42,843 nt of DNA from contig CP070666.1 in NCBI GenBank assembly GCA_020351775.1, positions 5,363,326 to 5,406,168 of the forward strand. The letters run 5' to 3'. Source of the DNA: Gemmatimonadota bacterium (GTDB taxonomy: Bacteria > Gemmatimonadota > Gemmatimonadetes > Gemmatimonadales > GWC2-71-9). The translations under genes were made by a program, and so were the position numbers. The notes beneath the pieces were generated by a model that ran no database searches, had not been told where the DNA came from, and saw only the letters and a list, made by a program, of their open reading frames with translations. Each line of letters begins with the position of its first letter. Positions within the stretch are counted from its first letter, which is position 1. Shown here one piece after another: positions 25,667 through 34,364 of this stretch.

Positions 25667-26437
25667 GTGCTGGTCGATACTCACTGTCATCTGGGAGATC
25701 CTCGGTTCGACGACGATCGCGCGGCCGTCGTCGAGCGAGCCAGAGCGGCTGGAGTGGGCCACATCGTGGTGATCGCCGATTGCGCTGCCGCCACTAGGCG
25801 GGCGATTGAACTGGCGTCGCAATACGGCCTGTCGGCCACTGCAGGCGTACACCCTCACGAAGCTGCAACGTGGTCGCCGGAGGTTGCCGCGCAAATCGAG
25901 CGCGCGTTGAGCGATCCCACAGTGGTCGCCGTGGGTGAAGCCGGGTTGGACTACTACTACGACAACTCGCCCCGCGATATCCAGCGCGATGTGTTCGCCG
26001 CTCAGCTGGCGCTCGCATCGCAACACCGCATGCCTATCGTGGTCCATTCCCGCGACGCAGACGAAGACATGGCGGCCATGCTGACTGATAGCGATGCAGC
26101 TGTCGTGCTGCATTCGTTCAGCTCGGGGCCTGCGGTGCTGCGCGCGGGACTTGACAGGCGCTGCTACATTTCTTTCAGCGGGATGGTGACATTCCGCAAC
26201 TGGGACGAGGCGGCTGCTGTGAAGGCGGTTCCCTCCGACCGGCTCCTGGTCGAGACCGATGCTCCGTACTTGGCGCCGGTGCCGCATCGCGGCAAACGCA
26301 ATGAACCCGCTTTCGTGGCTCACGTGGCTGCGAAAGTGGGCGAACTGAGGGGCGAGACGGCGGAGCAGGTGGCGCTGCAGACCACGGCCAACGCGGCCCG
26401 CTGTTTCGGCCCTCGAGTCACACTCCAAACAGACTGA
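25667..26437 (+). CDS. TatD-family metal-dependent hydrolase
   Basis: The 256-residue TIM-barrel enzyme has the metal site DTHCHLG (H6, H8), GEAGLDYYYDN, VVHSRDADEDM and LVETDAPYLAPVPHRGK. TatD proteins are 3'-5' exonucleases or deoxyribonucleases; the exact substrate is not shown by the sequence. The start is GTG, which gives the standard N-terminus MLVDTHCHLGD. It is eight bases from fhs and probably in the same transcript. Confidence 0.92.
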   Translation: MLVDTHCHLGDPRFDDDRAAVVERARAAGVGHIVVIADCAAATRRAIELASQYGLSATAGVHPHEAATWSPEVAAQIERALSDPTVVAVGEAGLDYYYDNSPRDIQRDVFAAQLALASQHRMPIVVHSRDADEDMAAMLTDSDAAVVLHSFSSGPAVLRAGLDRRCYISFSGMVTFRNWDEAAAVKAVPSDRLLVETDAPYLAPVPHRGKRNEPAFVAHVAAKVGELRGETAEQVALQTTANAARCFGPRVTLQTD

Positions 26438-26445
26438 ACTCGATC

Positions 26446-28122
26446 ATGACCGAGATAATCCCGTCCGATATCGAAATCGCACAGGCTGCCAGGCTGCGAC
26501 CGATCAGAGATATAGCATCCGCGGTCGGCCTCAAGGATTTCGAGTTGATCAACTACGGCACCAACAAGGCCAAGGTCCGTCTCGACGCGCTGCAGACGCG
26601 CAAACGGCGTGGCCGGTTAGTGTTGGTGACTGGGATGAGCCCGACAGCTGCGGGCGAGGGCAAGTCGACGGTTGCTGTCGGTGTGGCCCAAGCCATGCGC
26701 AAGCTGGGCAAGAATGCGATCGTCTGCCTCAGAGAGCCGAGCCTGGGTCCTGTGTTCGGCATCAAAGGTGGCGCGGCGGGTGGGGGCTACTCCCAGGTAG
26801 TGCCGATGGAGGATATCAACCTGCACTTCACCGGCGACTTTCACGCAATATCGAGTGCGCACAACCTCCTGGCGGCGATGATGGACAACCAACTCCACTG
26901 GGGCAACGCGCTGCGGCTGGATCAACGCCGAATCATGTGGCCACGCGCCGTGGACATGAACGACAGGGCCCTGCGGGATATCAACGTGGGTCTGGGAGGT
27001 CCGTTGGGCGGCATTCCGCGCCAGGATCGGTTCGTCATCACACCGGCCAGCGAGATAATGGCCATCATGTCCCTATCGCAGAGCTTCGACGATCTGGAGG
27101 AACGCCTGTCCCGCATCATCGTAGGCCTCACGCACGACCGTGAGCCGGTGCGGGCCGGCGATCTGGAGGCGCCGGGCGCCATGGCGATGCTGTTGCGCGA
27201 CGCGCTGCAACCCAACCTGGTCCAGACCCTCGAGGGTGGCCCCGCGTTCGTTCACTGTGGTCCGTTCGCCAACATCGCCCACGGCTGCAATTCAGTGGTC
27301 GCCACCGAGATGGGTCTGAGGCTGAGTGATATCGTGATCACCGAGGCAGGATTCGGCAGCGATCTGGGTGCCGAGAAGTTCTTCCACATCAAGTGCCGCA
27401 GCGCCGGTCTCAATCCCGAGGCGGTGGTGATTACCGCCACCGTCCGTGCCATCAAGCTGAACGGTGGTGTCGCAAAAACCGAGCTGACCAATCCCGACCC
27501 GGCAGCGGTCGAGCGGGGCTTCGCCAACCTGGCGCGTCATATCAAGAACGTGAACCAGTTTGGTGTACCGGCCGTCGTGGCGCTCAACCGCTTTGTCAGT
27601 GATTCGCAGGAGGAACTGGATGTGGTTACGCAGGGATGTGCCGGTGAGGGTGCCGAAATCGCGATGTGCGATGTGTGGGAGAAGGGTGGTGAGGGAGGGA
27701 TCGCTGTTGCCGAGGCGCTGCTGCAGTTGCTAGAGAAGGGTAGCGTCGAGTTCAAGCCGATCTACGACGTCGAGCTTCCCATAACCGAGAAGATCGAGAC
27801 CATCGCCAGCAAGGTCTATGGCGCCGATGGAGTCGTCTTCGCGCCCGCGGCACTGCGCATGGCCAAACAATGCGAGGGCTTCGGGCTGGGAGAGACACCT
27901 GTCTGTATTGCCAAGACGCAGTACTCGTTCAGCGATGATCAGACCAGGCTCGGCGCACCGACCAGTTTCCAGATCACGATCCGCGACATTTACCCGTCAG
28001 CCGGTGCCGGCTTTGTCGTGGCACTAGCGGGCGACATCATGACAATGCCGGGACTCGGCCGTACGCCCGCCGCCGTCAAGATGAAGGTCACCAAGGAGGG
28101 CAAGTTCACGGGTCTGTTCTAA
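26446..28122 (+). CDS. fhs: Formate-tetrahydrofolate ligase
   Basis: The 558-residue enzyme makes 10-formyl-tetrahydrofolate from formate, ATP and tetrahydrofolate. The N-terminal ATP site is TAAGEGKSTVAVGVAQAMRK, followed by LREPSLGPVFGIKGGAAGGG and the conserved INLHFTGDFHAISSAHNL. The length matches the family. It could feed one-carbon units to purine, Met and fMet synthesis, or serve formate assimilation; the sequence does not say which. Confidence 0.96.
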   Translation: MTEIIPSDIEIAQAARLRPIRDIASAVGLKDFELINYGTNKAKVRLDALQTRKRRGRLVLVTGMSPTAAGEGKSTVAVGVAQAMRKLGKNAIVCLREPSLGPVFGIKGGAAGGGYSQVVPMEDINLHFTGDFHAISSAHNLLAAMMDNQLHWGNALRLDQRRIMWPRAVDMNDRALRDINVGLGGPLGGIPRQDRFVITPASEIMAIMSLSQSFDDLEERLSRIIVGLTHDREPVRAGDLEAPGAMAMLLRDALQPNLVQTLEGGPAFVHCGPFANIAHGCNSVVATEMGLRLSDIVITEAGFGSDLGAEKFFHIKCRSAGLNPEAVVITATVRAIKLNGGVAKTELTNPDPAAVERGFANLARHIKNVNQFGVPAVVALNRFVSDSQEELDVVTQGCAGEGAEIAMCDVWEKGGEGGIAVAEALLQLLEKGSVEFKPIYDVELPITEKIETIASKVYGADGVVFAPAALRMAKQCEGFGLGETPVCIAKTQYSFSDDQTRLGAPTSFQITIRDIYPSAGAGFVVALAGDIMTMPGLGRTPAAVKMKVTKEGKFTGLF

Positions 28123-28178
28123 TCCGCAGCCCTGCCATCCCGGTATCTTCTAGGGGACAGGACGGAAAGAAGAACATC

Positions 28179-28556
28179 ATGGAATTCGTTGCTACAGACA
28201 AAGCTCCCAGTGCCATCGGTCCGTACAGCCAGGCGACCGTAGCAGGCAATCTCGTGTTTACTGCCGGGCAGATCGCTCTGGATCCGGCGACGATGGAGAT
28301 GGTGGGATCCGACGTCACGCAGCAGACCGAGCGGGTGCTGGCAAACTTGACTGCAGTGCTCGAGGCCGCCGGAGCAGGGCTCGGAGCCGTCGTGAAGACG
28401 ACCGTGTACCTGGCCGACATGGCCGACTTCCAGGCGATGAACGAGGTATATGCCAGGCACTTTGGTGACCACAAACCGGCCCGGGCGGCCGTGCAGGCAG
28501 CTGCGTTGCCAAAGAGTGCGCTAGTAGAGATCGACGCGATAGCCGTCATACGGTGA
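28179..28556 (+). CDS. RidA-family enamine/imine deaminase
   Basis: The 125-residue Rid protein hydrolyses reactive 2-aminoacrylate-type enamines made by PLP enzymes. It shows GPYSQATVAGNLVFTAGQI, KTTVYLADMADFQAMNEVY and PARAAVQAAALPKSALVEID, with the Arg that binds the substrate carboxylate. Members form trimers in the cytosol. GGAAAGAAG lies about 7 bases before the ATG. The tRNA-Sec gene begins 12 bases after the stop, close enough for one transcript. Confidence 0.92.
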   Translation: MEFVATDKAPSAIGPYSQATVAGNLVFTAGQIALDPATMEMVGSDVTQQTERVLANLTAVLEAAGAGLGAVVKTTVYLADMADFQAMNEVYARHFGDHKPARAAVQAAALPKSALVEIDAIAVIR

Positions 28557-28567
28557 TTTGTATATAG

Positions 28568-28664
28568 GGGAGCGGATTGGGTCTGGTGGCCTGCGCGGTC
28601 TTCAAAACCGTTGGGAGGTGCCTTTGGCGACTCCGGTGGGTTCGATTCCCACACGCTCCCGCCA
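28568..28664 (+). tRNA. selC: tRNA-Sec (anticodon UCA), CCA encoded
   Basis: This 97-base gene shows all hallmarks of bacterial tRNA-Sec. The 7-bp acceptor helix GGGAGCG/CGCTCCC has an eighth G.A juxtaposition. The D arm is 6 bp (28578-28583 with 28588-28593) with a 4-base TGGT loop. The anticodon loop is CTTCAAA with TCA at 28602-28604. The variable arm is long (28612-28634) with helices GGAG/CTCC and GCC/GGC. The T arm is GTGGG-TTCGATT-CCCAC. GCCA ends it, so the 3' CCA is encoded. It would be charged with serine by SerS and converted to Sec-tRNA by SelA, which is not encoded here. Confidence 0.95.
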
Positions 28665-28775
28665 AGCTCAGATGGGCAGACCTGTAAACGCGGCGACAGC
28701 TAGACGCGTAGAGGTATCAGATCTTCGCACCGTCACCCAAGTGCGAATCGCACCATTGAGCGGGCAAGTCGCTGC

Positions 28776-29732
28776 ATGAATGCCAATGGCGAGGCGGGCC
28801 GGCCGTCGAGCCGTCCCGCTATACTCCCAGCCGACAAGCGCGCCCTATTCATCCTGAATCCCCAAGCCGGCCGCGGCCGTGCACGCCGACTGTTTCGCTC
28901 GCTGCCAGGTACGGCGCGGAACCTTGGCTGGGACGTCGAGATCAGGCAAACGGAGCGGGCCGGCGACGAAGTTGGGCTGGCGGCCGAAGGACAGCAGCAG
29001 GGCTGGCCGGTGCTGATTGCTGTGGGGGGCGACGGCACGGTGCACGGCGTCGCCAACGGGCTGCTGCGTGACGGACCGACCGATACCGTGCTGGCCCACG
29101 TTCCCATAGGGACGGGCAACGACTTCGCCAAGATGGTGGGGCTCGACAGAGCCGGGCATCCGGAGCGCAACCTGAAACTCGTGCTCCAGGGCTACGTGTC
29201 CCGACTCGATGTGGGATGCGCGCTGGACGAGTACTTCGTCAACGGGCTGGGGATCGGATTCGGGGCCGAAGTGGCTCGCAACCTACAGGACTTCAAACGG
29301 CTCAGGGGCTTCCCGCTGTATCTCGCCTCGGTGTATCGCACGTTCTTCTCGTTCGAGGCGCCGCGGCTGGATGTCCGGTCCGAGGAGCACAGTGAGACCG
29401 GCGTGATCCTGATGACCGAGATCGCGATCGGCAAGACTGCTGGCGGCGGCTTCAAGCTCACGCCAGCGGCCGACCCGCGGGATGGCCTGCTGGACGTGTG
29501 TCTCATTCGGGACGTAGGTGTCCTGACCTTTCTCCGCTACATTCCCAGAGTGCTCCGTGGAACTCACACGAGCCTGGCGCCGGTGACCGTATTCCAGACC
29601 CGGCAAGTCGAAGTCACCTCGCCGCCGGGGAGTCGCGTCGTCCATCTCGATGGCGAGGTGCGCCGACCGGAAAAGATCACTATCGTCGCCCGCATCGAAC
29701 CGGCTGCGCTACCGACCCTATGCGCCCGCTGA
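28776..29732 (+). CDS. Diacylglycerol/lipid kinase family protein (YegS/DagK type)
   Basis: The 318-residue protein has the lipid-kinase fold: FILNPQAGRGRARRLFR at the N-terminus, the phosphate-binding GGDGTVHGVANGLL, GTGNDFAKMVG, and a C-terminal beta-sandwich with LTPAADPRDGLLDVCLIRDV and HLDGEV. Related enzymes phosphorylate diacylglycerol or other lipids at the membrane; which lipid is used here cannot be seen. Its 3' end overlaps the DUF5683-like gene by 13 bp. Confidence 0.9.
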   Translation: MNANGEAGRPSSRPAILPADKRALFILNPQAGRGRARRLFRSLPGTARNLGWDVEIRQTERAGDEVGLAAEGQQQGWPVLIAVGGDGTVHGVANGLLRDGPTDTVLAHVPIGTGNDFAKMVGLDRAGHPERNLKLVLQGYVSRLDVGCALDEYFVNGLGIGFGAEVARNLQDFKRLRGFPLYLASVYRTFFSFEAPRLDVRSEEHSETGVILMTEIAIGKTAGGGFKLTPAADPRDGLLDVCLIRDVGVLTFLRYIPRVLRGTHTSLAPVTVFQTRQVEVTSPPGSRVVHLDGEVRRPEKITIVARIEPAALPTLCAR

Positions 29733-30235
29733 CACTGGCGTTGCTCCTGGTGGGACTCGCACCCCCGGTGTGCGCTTTGGCCCAGGTCGTCCCACCGACT
29801 CAGCAACAACAGGAGCAACAGCAACAACCGGAGGACACGATCCCGGTGCCGCCGTTCCGGTTCGACCCACCGATCTCGCCGCTGGGTGCTTTCGCACGCT
29901 CGTTTCTCTTGCCGGGGTGGGGCCAGGCAGTGCTGGGCCGGAGGGCTACAGGCGCGCTGTTCGTGGCGTGGGAAGGCCTGACGGCCACGATGGTGATCAA
30001 GTCAGTTCACCAACTCCACTACCAGGAGAGCATCGACGCGGAGACGGTCGAGGACAAGAAGAAAGAAGTGCAAGATTGGCTGGTGCTGCTCGTGTTCAAT
30101 CACCTGCTCGCAGGGACCGAGGCCTATGTATCGGCCCTGATGTGGGACTTCCCAACGGATCTCAATGCGCGGGTCCTACCGGGCGGTGAGATCAGCATCG
30201 GGCTATCGCTGCGCTGGTCACCCGCGTTCGACTGA
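29720..30235 (+). CDS. DUF5683-like envelope protein with a Gln-rich segment
   Basis: The 171-residue protein begins with a signal-like hydrophobic stretch (MRPLTLALLLVGLAPPVCAL), followed by a glutamine run (QQQQEQQQQ at about 29-37) and a region typical of DUF5683: ARSFLLPGWGQAVLGRRATG. One more membrane helix follows. The role of the family is unknown. The ATG at 29720 is used because upstream codons lie in the lipid kinase gene. The CAA/CAG tract is short and could vary in length. Confidence 0.72.
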   Translation: MRPLTLALLLVGLAPPVCALAQVVPPTQQQQEQQQQPEDTIPVPPFRFDPPISPLGAFARSFLLPGWGQAVLGRRATGALFVAWEGLTATMVIKSVHQLHYQESIDAETVEDKKKEVQDWLVLLVFNHLLAGTEAYVSALMWDFPTDLNARVLPGGEISIGLSLRWSPAFD

Positions 30236-30253
30236 AGCGTTGTCCCTGGATTG

Positions 30254-30982
30254 CTAGAAGGTTTTCAGCTCGGGGCCCGCCGCGGAGATCAATGCGTATC
30301 TCTTCCCCTCACACCACGCTCCTGGATTGACGTACCAGCGGCGCTCTGCCACTGGGTCGAGCACGGCCCTGTGCGTGTGCCCCATGACAACCAGATCCAG
30401 ATCCGAGTTCTGCTCGAGCAAATCCCGGGCGAACTGCGCCTGCGATCGTGCTGCCGCCGCGATCAGTTCGGGGTTCCTGCGAACGGTCAACCGCTGAGAC
30501 ATCCGGTTCACCAGTCCGAACCCGAGGTCGGGGTGCACCATACGAAACAATCTCTCCGTGAGCGGGTGACGCGTGATCGCATGCAGCGCGCGCGACCGCG
30601 GCTCGAGTTCCACTATCCCATCGCCGTGAGCGACCCACGCGTTCCAGCCTGCCAGCTGCATGCGGGCGTGGGAGCGGTGGAACCGCGCGCCCAGTTCGTT
30701 TTCCCAGAAGCCCGCGCCCCAGCGGTCATGATTGCCGCCGGTTACGGTGATAGCGATACCGGATTGGCGCAGCCCGGACAGCGCGGCGAGCGTGGCGAAG
30801 CACGACCGCGGAATCACGTGACGGTACTCGAACCAGAAGTCGAACAGATCGCCGTTGATCAAGAGGTGGTCGCCGATATCGGGGACCGTCGCCAGGAATC
30901 GGTGGAATGACTCCCGCAGCTCGCCTGATGCGGGCCCCAGGTGGGCATCTGCTACCGCTACTGTCACGGATTGGCTGGGCAC
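30254..30982 (-). CDS. LpxH-like UDP-2,3-diacylglucosamine diphosphatase family metallophosphoesterase
   Basis: The 242-residue protein has the two-metal calcineurin-like motifs: VADAHLG (D12, H14), INGDLFDFW (D45), GGNHD (N84, H85), AHGDG and GHTHRA. Segments such as FDFWFEY match LpxH, which removes UMP from UDP-2,3-diacylglucosamine in lipid A synthesis. Assignment to that exact substrate is inference. GTG at 30982 is chosen because it begins just before the first motif and because TATACT lies 6 bases upstream. The same frame is open to 31174 but without similarity. Confidence 0.82.
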   Translation of the reverse strand: MPSQSVTVAVADAHLGPASGELRESFHRFLATVPDIGDHLLINGDLFDFWFEYRHVIPRSCFATLAALSGLRQSGIAITVTGGNHDRWGAGFWENELGARFHRSHARMQLAGWNAWVAHGDGIVELEPRSRALHAITRHPLTERLFRMVHPDLGFGLVNRMSQRLTVRRNPELIAAAARSQAQFARDLLEQNSDLDLVVMGHTHRAVLDPVAERRWYVNPGAWCEGKRYALISAAGPELKTF

Positions 30983-30988
30983 GGCGGG

Positions 30989-31018
30989 AGTATACCGGAG
31001 CGACGCCGGCGCCCGCAA
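30989..31018 (-). promoter_or_regulatory. Predicted leaderless promoter of the LpxH-like gene
   Basis: On the minus strand TTGCGG (31018-31013), an 18-bp spacer and TATACT (30994-30989; five of six consensus) lie 6 bp before the GTG at 30982. The predicted +1 falls on that start codon. Confidence 0.45.
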
Positions 31019-31031
31019 CCTCCTGTCCTGT

Positions 31032-31061
31032 TTGACTTTCCGCTCTCCGGAGTCATATCTT
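31032..31061 (+). promoter_or_regulatory. Predicted promoter of the thioesterase operon
   Basis: TTGACT (31032-31037), an 18-bp spacer and TATCTT (31056-31061) precede the thioesterase ATG by about 94 bases. Unlike the other promoters noted here it leaves a normal-length leader. It diverges from the LpxH-like gene. Confidence 0.45.
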
Positions 31062-31154
31062 GTCCCGCTGTCGCGGCTGCGGCAGGTTCCCGGGCAGCCG
31101 CACTGGATCTGGCGCGTCACACCAACACAGAGATCACAAAGGGCTTCACACCGG

Positions 31155-31583
31155 ATGAATGAGCCAGGCATCACGGCAAGCGAGGTGCGGGTGCGGTACG
31201 CCGAAACCGATCAGATGGGTGTCGCACATCACTCCCACTATCTGGTCTGGTGCGAACAGGCCCGCACCGACCACATGCGAGCGCTCGGTGCGAGCTATCG
31301 CTATATGGAAGAACAGGGACTTCTGCTGCCGGTGGTGGAAGCCCACGTCCGATTCCGCGCAGCCGCGCGGTACGATGACGCGCTGCATGTGAACTGTTGG
31401 GTGCGGGAGGTGTCGCCGCGCCGGGTGACGTTTGGCTATGCGGTGGAACGCGTCGCTGATTCCCGGCTTCTTGCTACCGCGGTTACTTCGCTCATGGCTG
31501 TGAACGCCAACTACGAGCTAGCGCGGATCCCCGATCACATCCGCGAGAAATTGGTGCCCGTTGCGGATCCTGTTCGCCTCTAG
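31155..31583 (+). CDS. Acyl-CoA thioesterase, 4HBT hotdog fold (YbgC/FadM type)
   Basis: The 142-residue hotdog-fold protein has the family signature RYAETDQMGVAHHSHYLVWCEQARTD, with the catalytic-type Asp of TDxMGxxHHxxYxxW. It would hydrolyse acyl-CoA or acyl-ACP thioesters; chain length is unknown. ATG at 31155 is used; the longer reading frame upstream is in the divergent promoter region. It overlaps the HEAT-cyclophilin gene by 23 bp. Confidence 0.88.
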   Translation: MNEPGITASEVRVRYAETDQMGVAHHSHYLVWCEQARTDHMRALGASYRYMEEQGLLLPVVEAHVRFRAAARYDDALHVNCWVREVSPRRVTFGYAVERVADSRLLATAVTSLMAVNANYELARIPDHIREKLVPVADPVRL

Positions 31584-33594
31584 CCTGGTCGTGCTGTCCG
31601 CTTTACCGGCGGACCTGGTCAGCCAAGACGAAGCCGTCGTTGACATGATTGCGCGAGTGCTCCAGCTGGAGGACGAGCGCGTCTTCGATGGCGCCATTAT
31701 GCTCGAAGCAGCCAATCACAGGGACCACGTGGTGCGGCGCCGCGCAGCGTTGGCGATGGGGCGGATCGCCGATCCCGCCGGGACTCCAATACTGCTCGAG
31801 TTGTTGAACGACCCAGCGCCGGTCGTGCGGCAAGACGCCGCGTTTGCCATCGGGCTGGCGGGCGACCGTTCGGCCTTCGACCGGCTGCGCGAAATCGTGC
31901 TGGGCGCGGGCCCGGCGGACCGCGACGGCTTGCTGCTCGAGGCCATGACGGCCATCGCAAAGCTGGAGGGCCGGGCGACCATCGACTTCTATGAGGAGTT
32001 TCTGGTGCGCTGGGTGGGGCGGGCCGTGGCGGGAGACGAACCTCCGGCCACGGTGGTCCAGGCCCTATGGGAGGCCTGGCGGCTGGGTGACGCAGCTCCC
32101 ATAACCCTGTTGCTGCAGTACGCCGAAGTGCGGTCCGATGCCGCTCGCCAGGCAGCGGTCCATTCGCTCAGTCGGCTGCGTGCCAAGGAAGCCGCGAGCA
32201 CTTTCCTGCGCGCCGTCGACGACCGCAGCCCACTGATCCGTTCCTGGGCCGTGCGGGCGCTGACTGCCTCCTTGGCGGATTCGGCGGGGCTGGATCCTGA
32301 GGGAACCGCGCGTTGGGTAACGCCGCTCCTGGAGGATCCGGATCCTCACGTGCGCGTCAACGCGTTGCGCACCCTTGGCACCTACCGCGATCCTGCTCTC
32401 ACTCCCTTGGCGGCCAACTCACTGTCGGACACCGATCCCGGTGTCCGTTCGACGGCGCTCTCCGTGTTGGGGCAGTTGGGAGGGCGCCAGGCAGCGGAGA
32501 TCTTGGCAGTGGCGACAGGTGAAGGGTCGCACGCCCAACGACGTGAGGCGCTGCGGGGCTTGGCGCAGGTCGACCGTGATCAGGCACTGGTACAGTGTGC
32601 TTCCTGGATAACCGAGACCGACTCGCTGTCGCGCGCTGCAGGAGCCGAGGTGTTGGGTCTGGTGGGAGGAGACACGGCGATCGTGTGGCTGGATGACCTC
32701 ACTCGGGATCCGAACGCCCGCGTGGTGGCCCAAGCGTTCGAGGCGGTGACGCGGCTCGACTCGGCGCGCGCCAGCGAGCTGGCACGACCGCTGGCCGGTC
32801 ACGTCGACCCGGTGGTGCGCACTCTCGCCGTGCAGCGTATCGGGATCGCGCCGCAGCGGTCCGATGTGGAACTGTTGGTCCGGGCCTACGAGATGAGCCT
32901 CGACGACCCGATCAGCGACGCGCGCATCGCAGCGGTCACCGCACTGGCAGAGGTGGCAGAGCGAGGTTACTCCGAGAGGGTGGCGGTCGAGGATTTGTTC
33001 TTGAGTAGCTTCCCTCAGTCGCGGGACTATCTGGTGCGTCGAGTGGCACAAGAGCGGTTTCCCGCCGCAGCTGCTCAGTGGGGTCCGGTCACGCCCATCG
33101 AGACCGGCCGCAACCTCGACGACTACAGGGCTATCGCCCGGCAACTAATCCTGCCGGCTGAACGAGAGGCCACGGCGCCCAAGCTTGAGATAGAGACGGA
33201 GCGGGGTCGCATAACCGTGACCTTGTTCGCCGCCGAGGCCCCACTGACGATCGATGCGCTGTTGCAGTTGGCTGACCGGCACTACTTTGACGGCGGTAGC
33301 TGGCACCGGGTGGTTCCCAACTTCGTAATCCAAGGTGGAGACCCCCGCGGAGATGGTTGGGGCGGACCCGGATTCGCGCTGCGGGACGAGAACAGCCGGC
33401 GCCGCTACGGCCGCGGCGTAGTCGGGATGGCGCTGGGCGGGCCAGACACCGGCGGTAGCCAGTTCTTCATCACCCATAGTCCCCAGCCGCATCTCGACGG
33501 GACTTACCCCGTAGTGGGAGAGGTGACAGAGGGTATGGAGGTGGTCGACCGCATCGTACAGGGAGATGGAATCCGCACGATCCGGCGGCGGTAG
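31561..33594 (+). CDS. Secreted HEAT-repeat / cyclophilin-type peptidyl-prolyl isomerase fusion
   Basis: The 677-residue protein starts at TTG with a signal-like segment (MRILFASSLVVLSALPADL). Then come about 500 residues of HEAT or PBS-lyase-type repeats with many VRRRAALAMGRIADP-like units. From about residue 541 there is a cyclophilin domain: FDGGSWHRVVPNFVIQGGDP, then GGSQFFITHSPQPHLDGTYP. The catalytic Arg context FHRV is kept as WHRV. It probably works as a periplasmic folding factor with a protein-binding solenoid. The next ATG would remove the signal peptide, so TTG is preferred. It overlaps the thioesterase gene by 23 bp. Confidence 0.87.
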   Translation: MRILFASSLVVLSALPADLVSQDEAVVDMIARVLQLEDERVFDGAIMLEAANHRDHVVRRRAALAMGRIADPAGTPILLELLNDPAPVVRQDAAFAIGLAGDRSAFDRLREIVLGAGPADRDGLLLEAMTAIAKLEGRATIDFYEEFLVRWVGRAVAGDEPPATVVQALWEAWRLGDAAPITLLLQYAEVRSDAARQAAVHSLSRLRAKEAASTFLRAVDDRSPLIRSWAVRALTASLADSAGLDPEGTARWVTPLLEDPDPHVRVNALRTLGTYRDPALTPLAANSLSDTDPGVRSTALSVLGQLGGRQAAEILAVATGEGSHAQRREALRGLAQVDRDQALVQCASWITETDSLSRAAGAEVLGLVGGDTAIVWLDDLTRDPNARVVAQAFEAVTRLDSARASELARPLAGHVDPVVRTLAVQRIGIAPQRSDVELLVRAYEMSLDDPISDARIAAVTALAEVAERGYSERVAVEDLFLSSFPQSRDYLVRRVAQERFPAAAAQWGPVTPIETGRNLDDYRAIARQLILPAEREATAPKLEIETERGRITVTLFAAEAPLTIDALLQLADRHYFDGGSWHRVVPNFVIQGGDPRGDGWGGPGFALRDENSRRRYGRGVVGMALGGPDTGGSQFFITHSPQPHLDGTYPVVGEVTEGMEVVDRIVQGDGIRTIRRR

Positions 33595-33641
33595 ATCGCC
33601 CCTGGGGCGGAAGCCGTGGCTTATGGCCAACTTAAAATGCT

Positions 33642-34364
33642 ATGACACAACGACTTACGCTTGACCAGCTGATCTGCAAGACCTATTATTGCGGCGCGGT
33701 GGTGCTCCTGCTGATCAACGGTTGCCGCGGCTATCCCGGTCGGATCGGGCCCGCCGGACTGGAGCCGTTGGATGCGGCAACGGCATCGAATTGGGCCGCG
33801 GAGTTCCAGCCCCAGCAGGCCGCGCGCTACGATCTCAGGTGGACGTACACGACCCAGCGAGGTTCGGTACGGGGACGGGCGTCGGTCAGGGTGGCGCCGC
33901 CTGATTCGCTACGGTTTGATTACCGCGGTCCGTTCGGGCGGTCCGGGGCTGCAGTGGTGGTTGGTGACGGTGTGATCTGGTCGGAGCCTGAAGAGGATGT
34001 CGACCAGCTGATCCCGGTCGCGCCGCTGTTCTGGGCGGCGCTCGGCGTGGCGCGTGAGCCTCCCGCTGATGCGGCGGTGTTCGGCCTTGAGACCGCCACT
34101 CAGAGGATCTGGCAGTACGTGACGGGCGGCGACACCCTGAGCTACGTTGTGACGGGCGAGCCACCATATAGATTGCAGGCGGAGATGCGGAGTTTCGATG
34201 CGGTGGTTGGGCTCGTCGAGCTGGAATACGACGATTCCACTCGCGCGCCGGTTGAGGCCACCATGTCGTTTCCCGCGTCGGCGTCGATCTTCCTGCTGAG
34301 TGTGGAGAACCTTGAGACAGTCGCGTCATTCGGTCCGGACACCTGGAAACGGCCGCCGGATTAG
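33642..34364 (+). CDS. LolB/LolA-like or DUF4292-like outer membrane lipoprotein
   Basis: The 240-residue protein has a hydrophobic signal ending in LLINGC (lipobox Cys at about 28). It then has a beta-rich region (YDLRWTYTTQRGSVRGRASVRV, SLRFDYRGPFG, then LQAEMRSFD) resembling the convex beta sheet of LolA/LolB and DUF4292 proteins. It may carry lipoprotein or lipid to the outer membrane. Assignment to LolB proper is uncertain. Its 3' end overlaps the LptE-like gene by 65 bp. Confidence 0.66.
   Translation: MTQRLTLDQLICKTYYCGAVVLLLINGCRGYPGRIGPAGLEPLDAATASNWAAEFQPQQAARYDLRWTYTTQRGSVRGRASVRVAPPDSLRFDYRGPFGRSGAAVVVGDGVIWSEPEEDVDQLIPVAPLFWAALGVAREPPADAAVFGLETATQRIWQYVTGGDTLSYVVTGEPPYRLQAEMRSFDAVVGLVELEYDDSTRAPVEATMSFPASASIFLLSVENLETVASFGPDTWKRPPD

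Noticed and set aside
28558..28779. Open frame covering the tRNA-Sec locus
   Set aside because: It is antisense-like coding noise across a structured tRNA, without a family or ribosome binding site.
29800..29835. CAA/CAG tract coding a glutamine run, considered as a phase-variation repeat
   Set aside because: The run is short, interrupted and in-frame, so length changes would not switch the gene off.
33633..33638. TAAAAT box before the LolB-like gene
   Set aside because: It is only 3 bp before the ATG, so the predicted start would fall inside the gene, and there is no -35 box.
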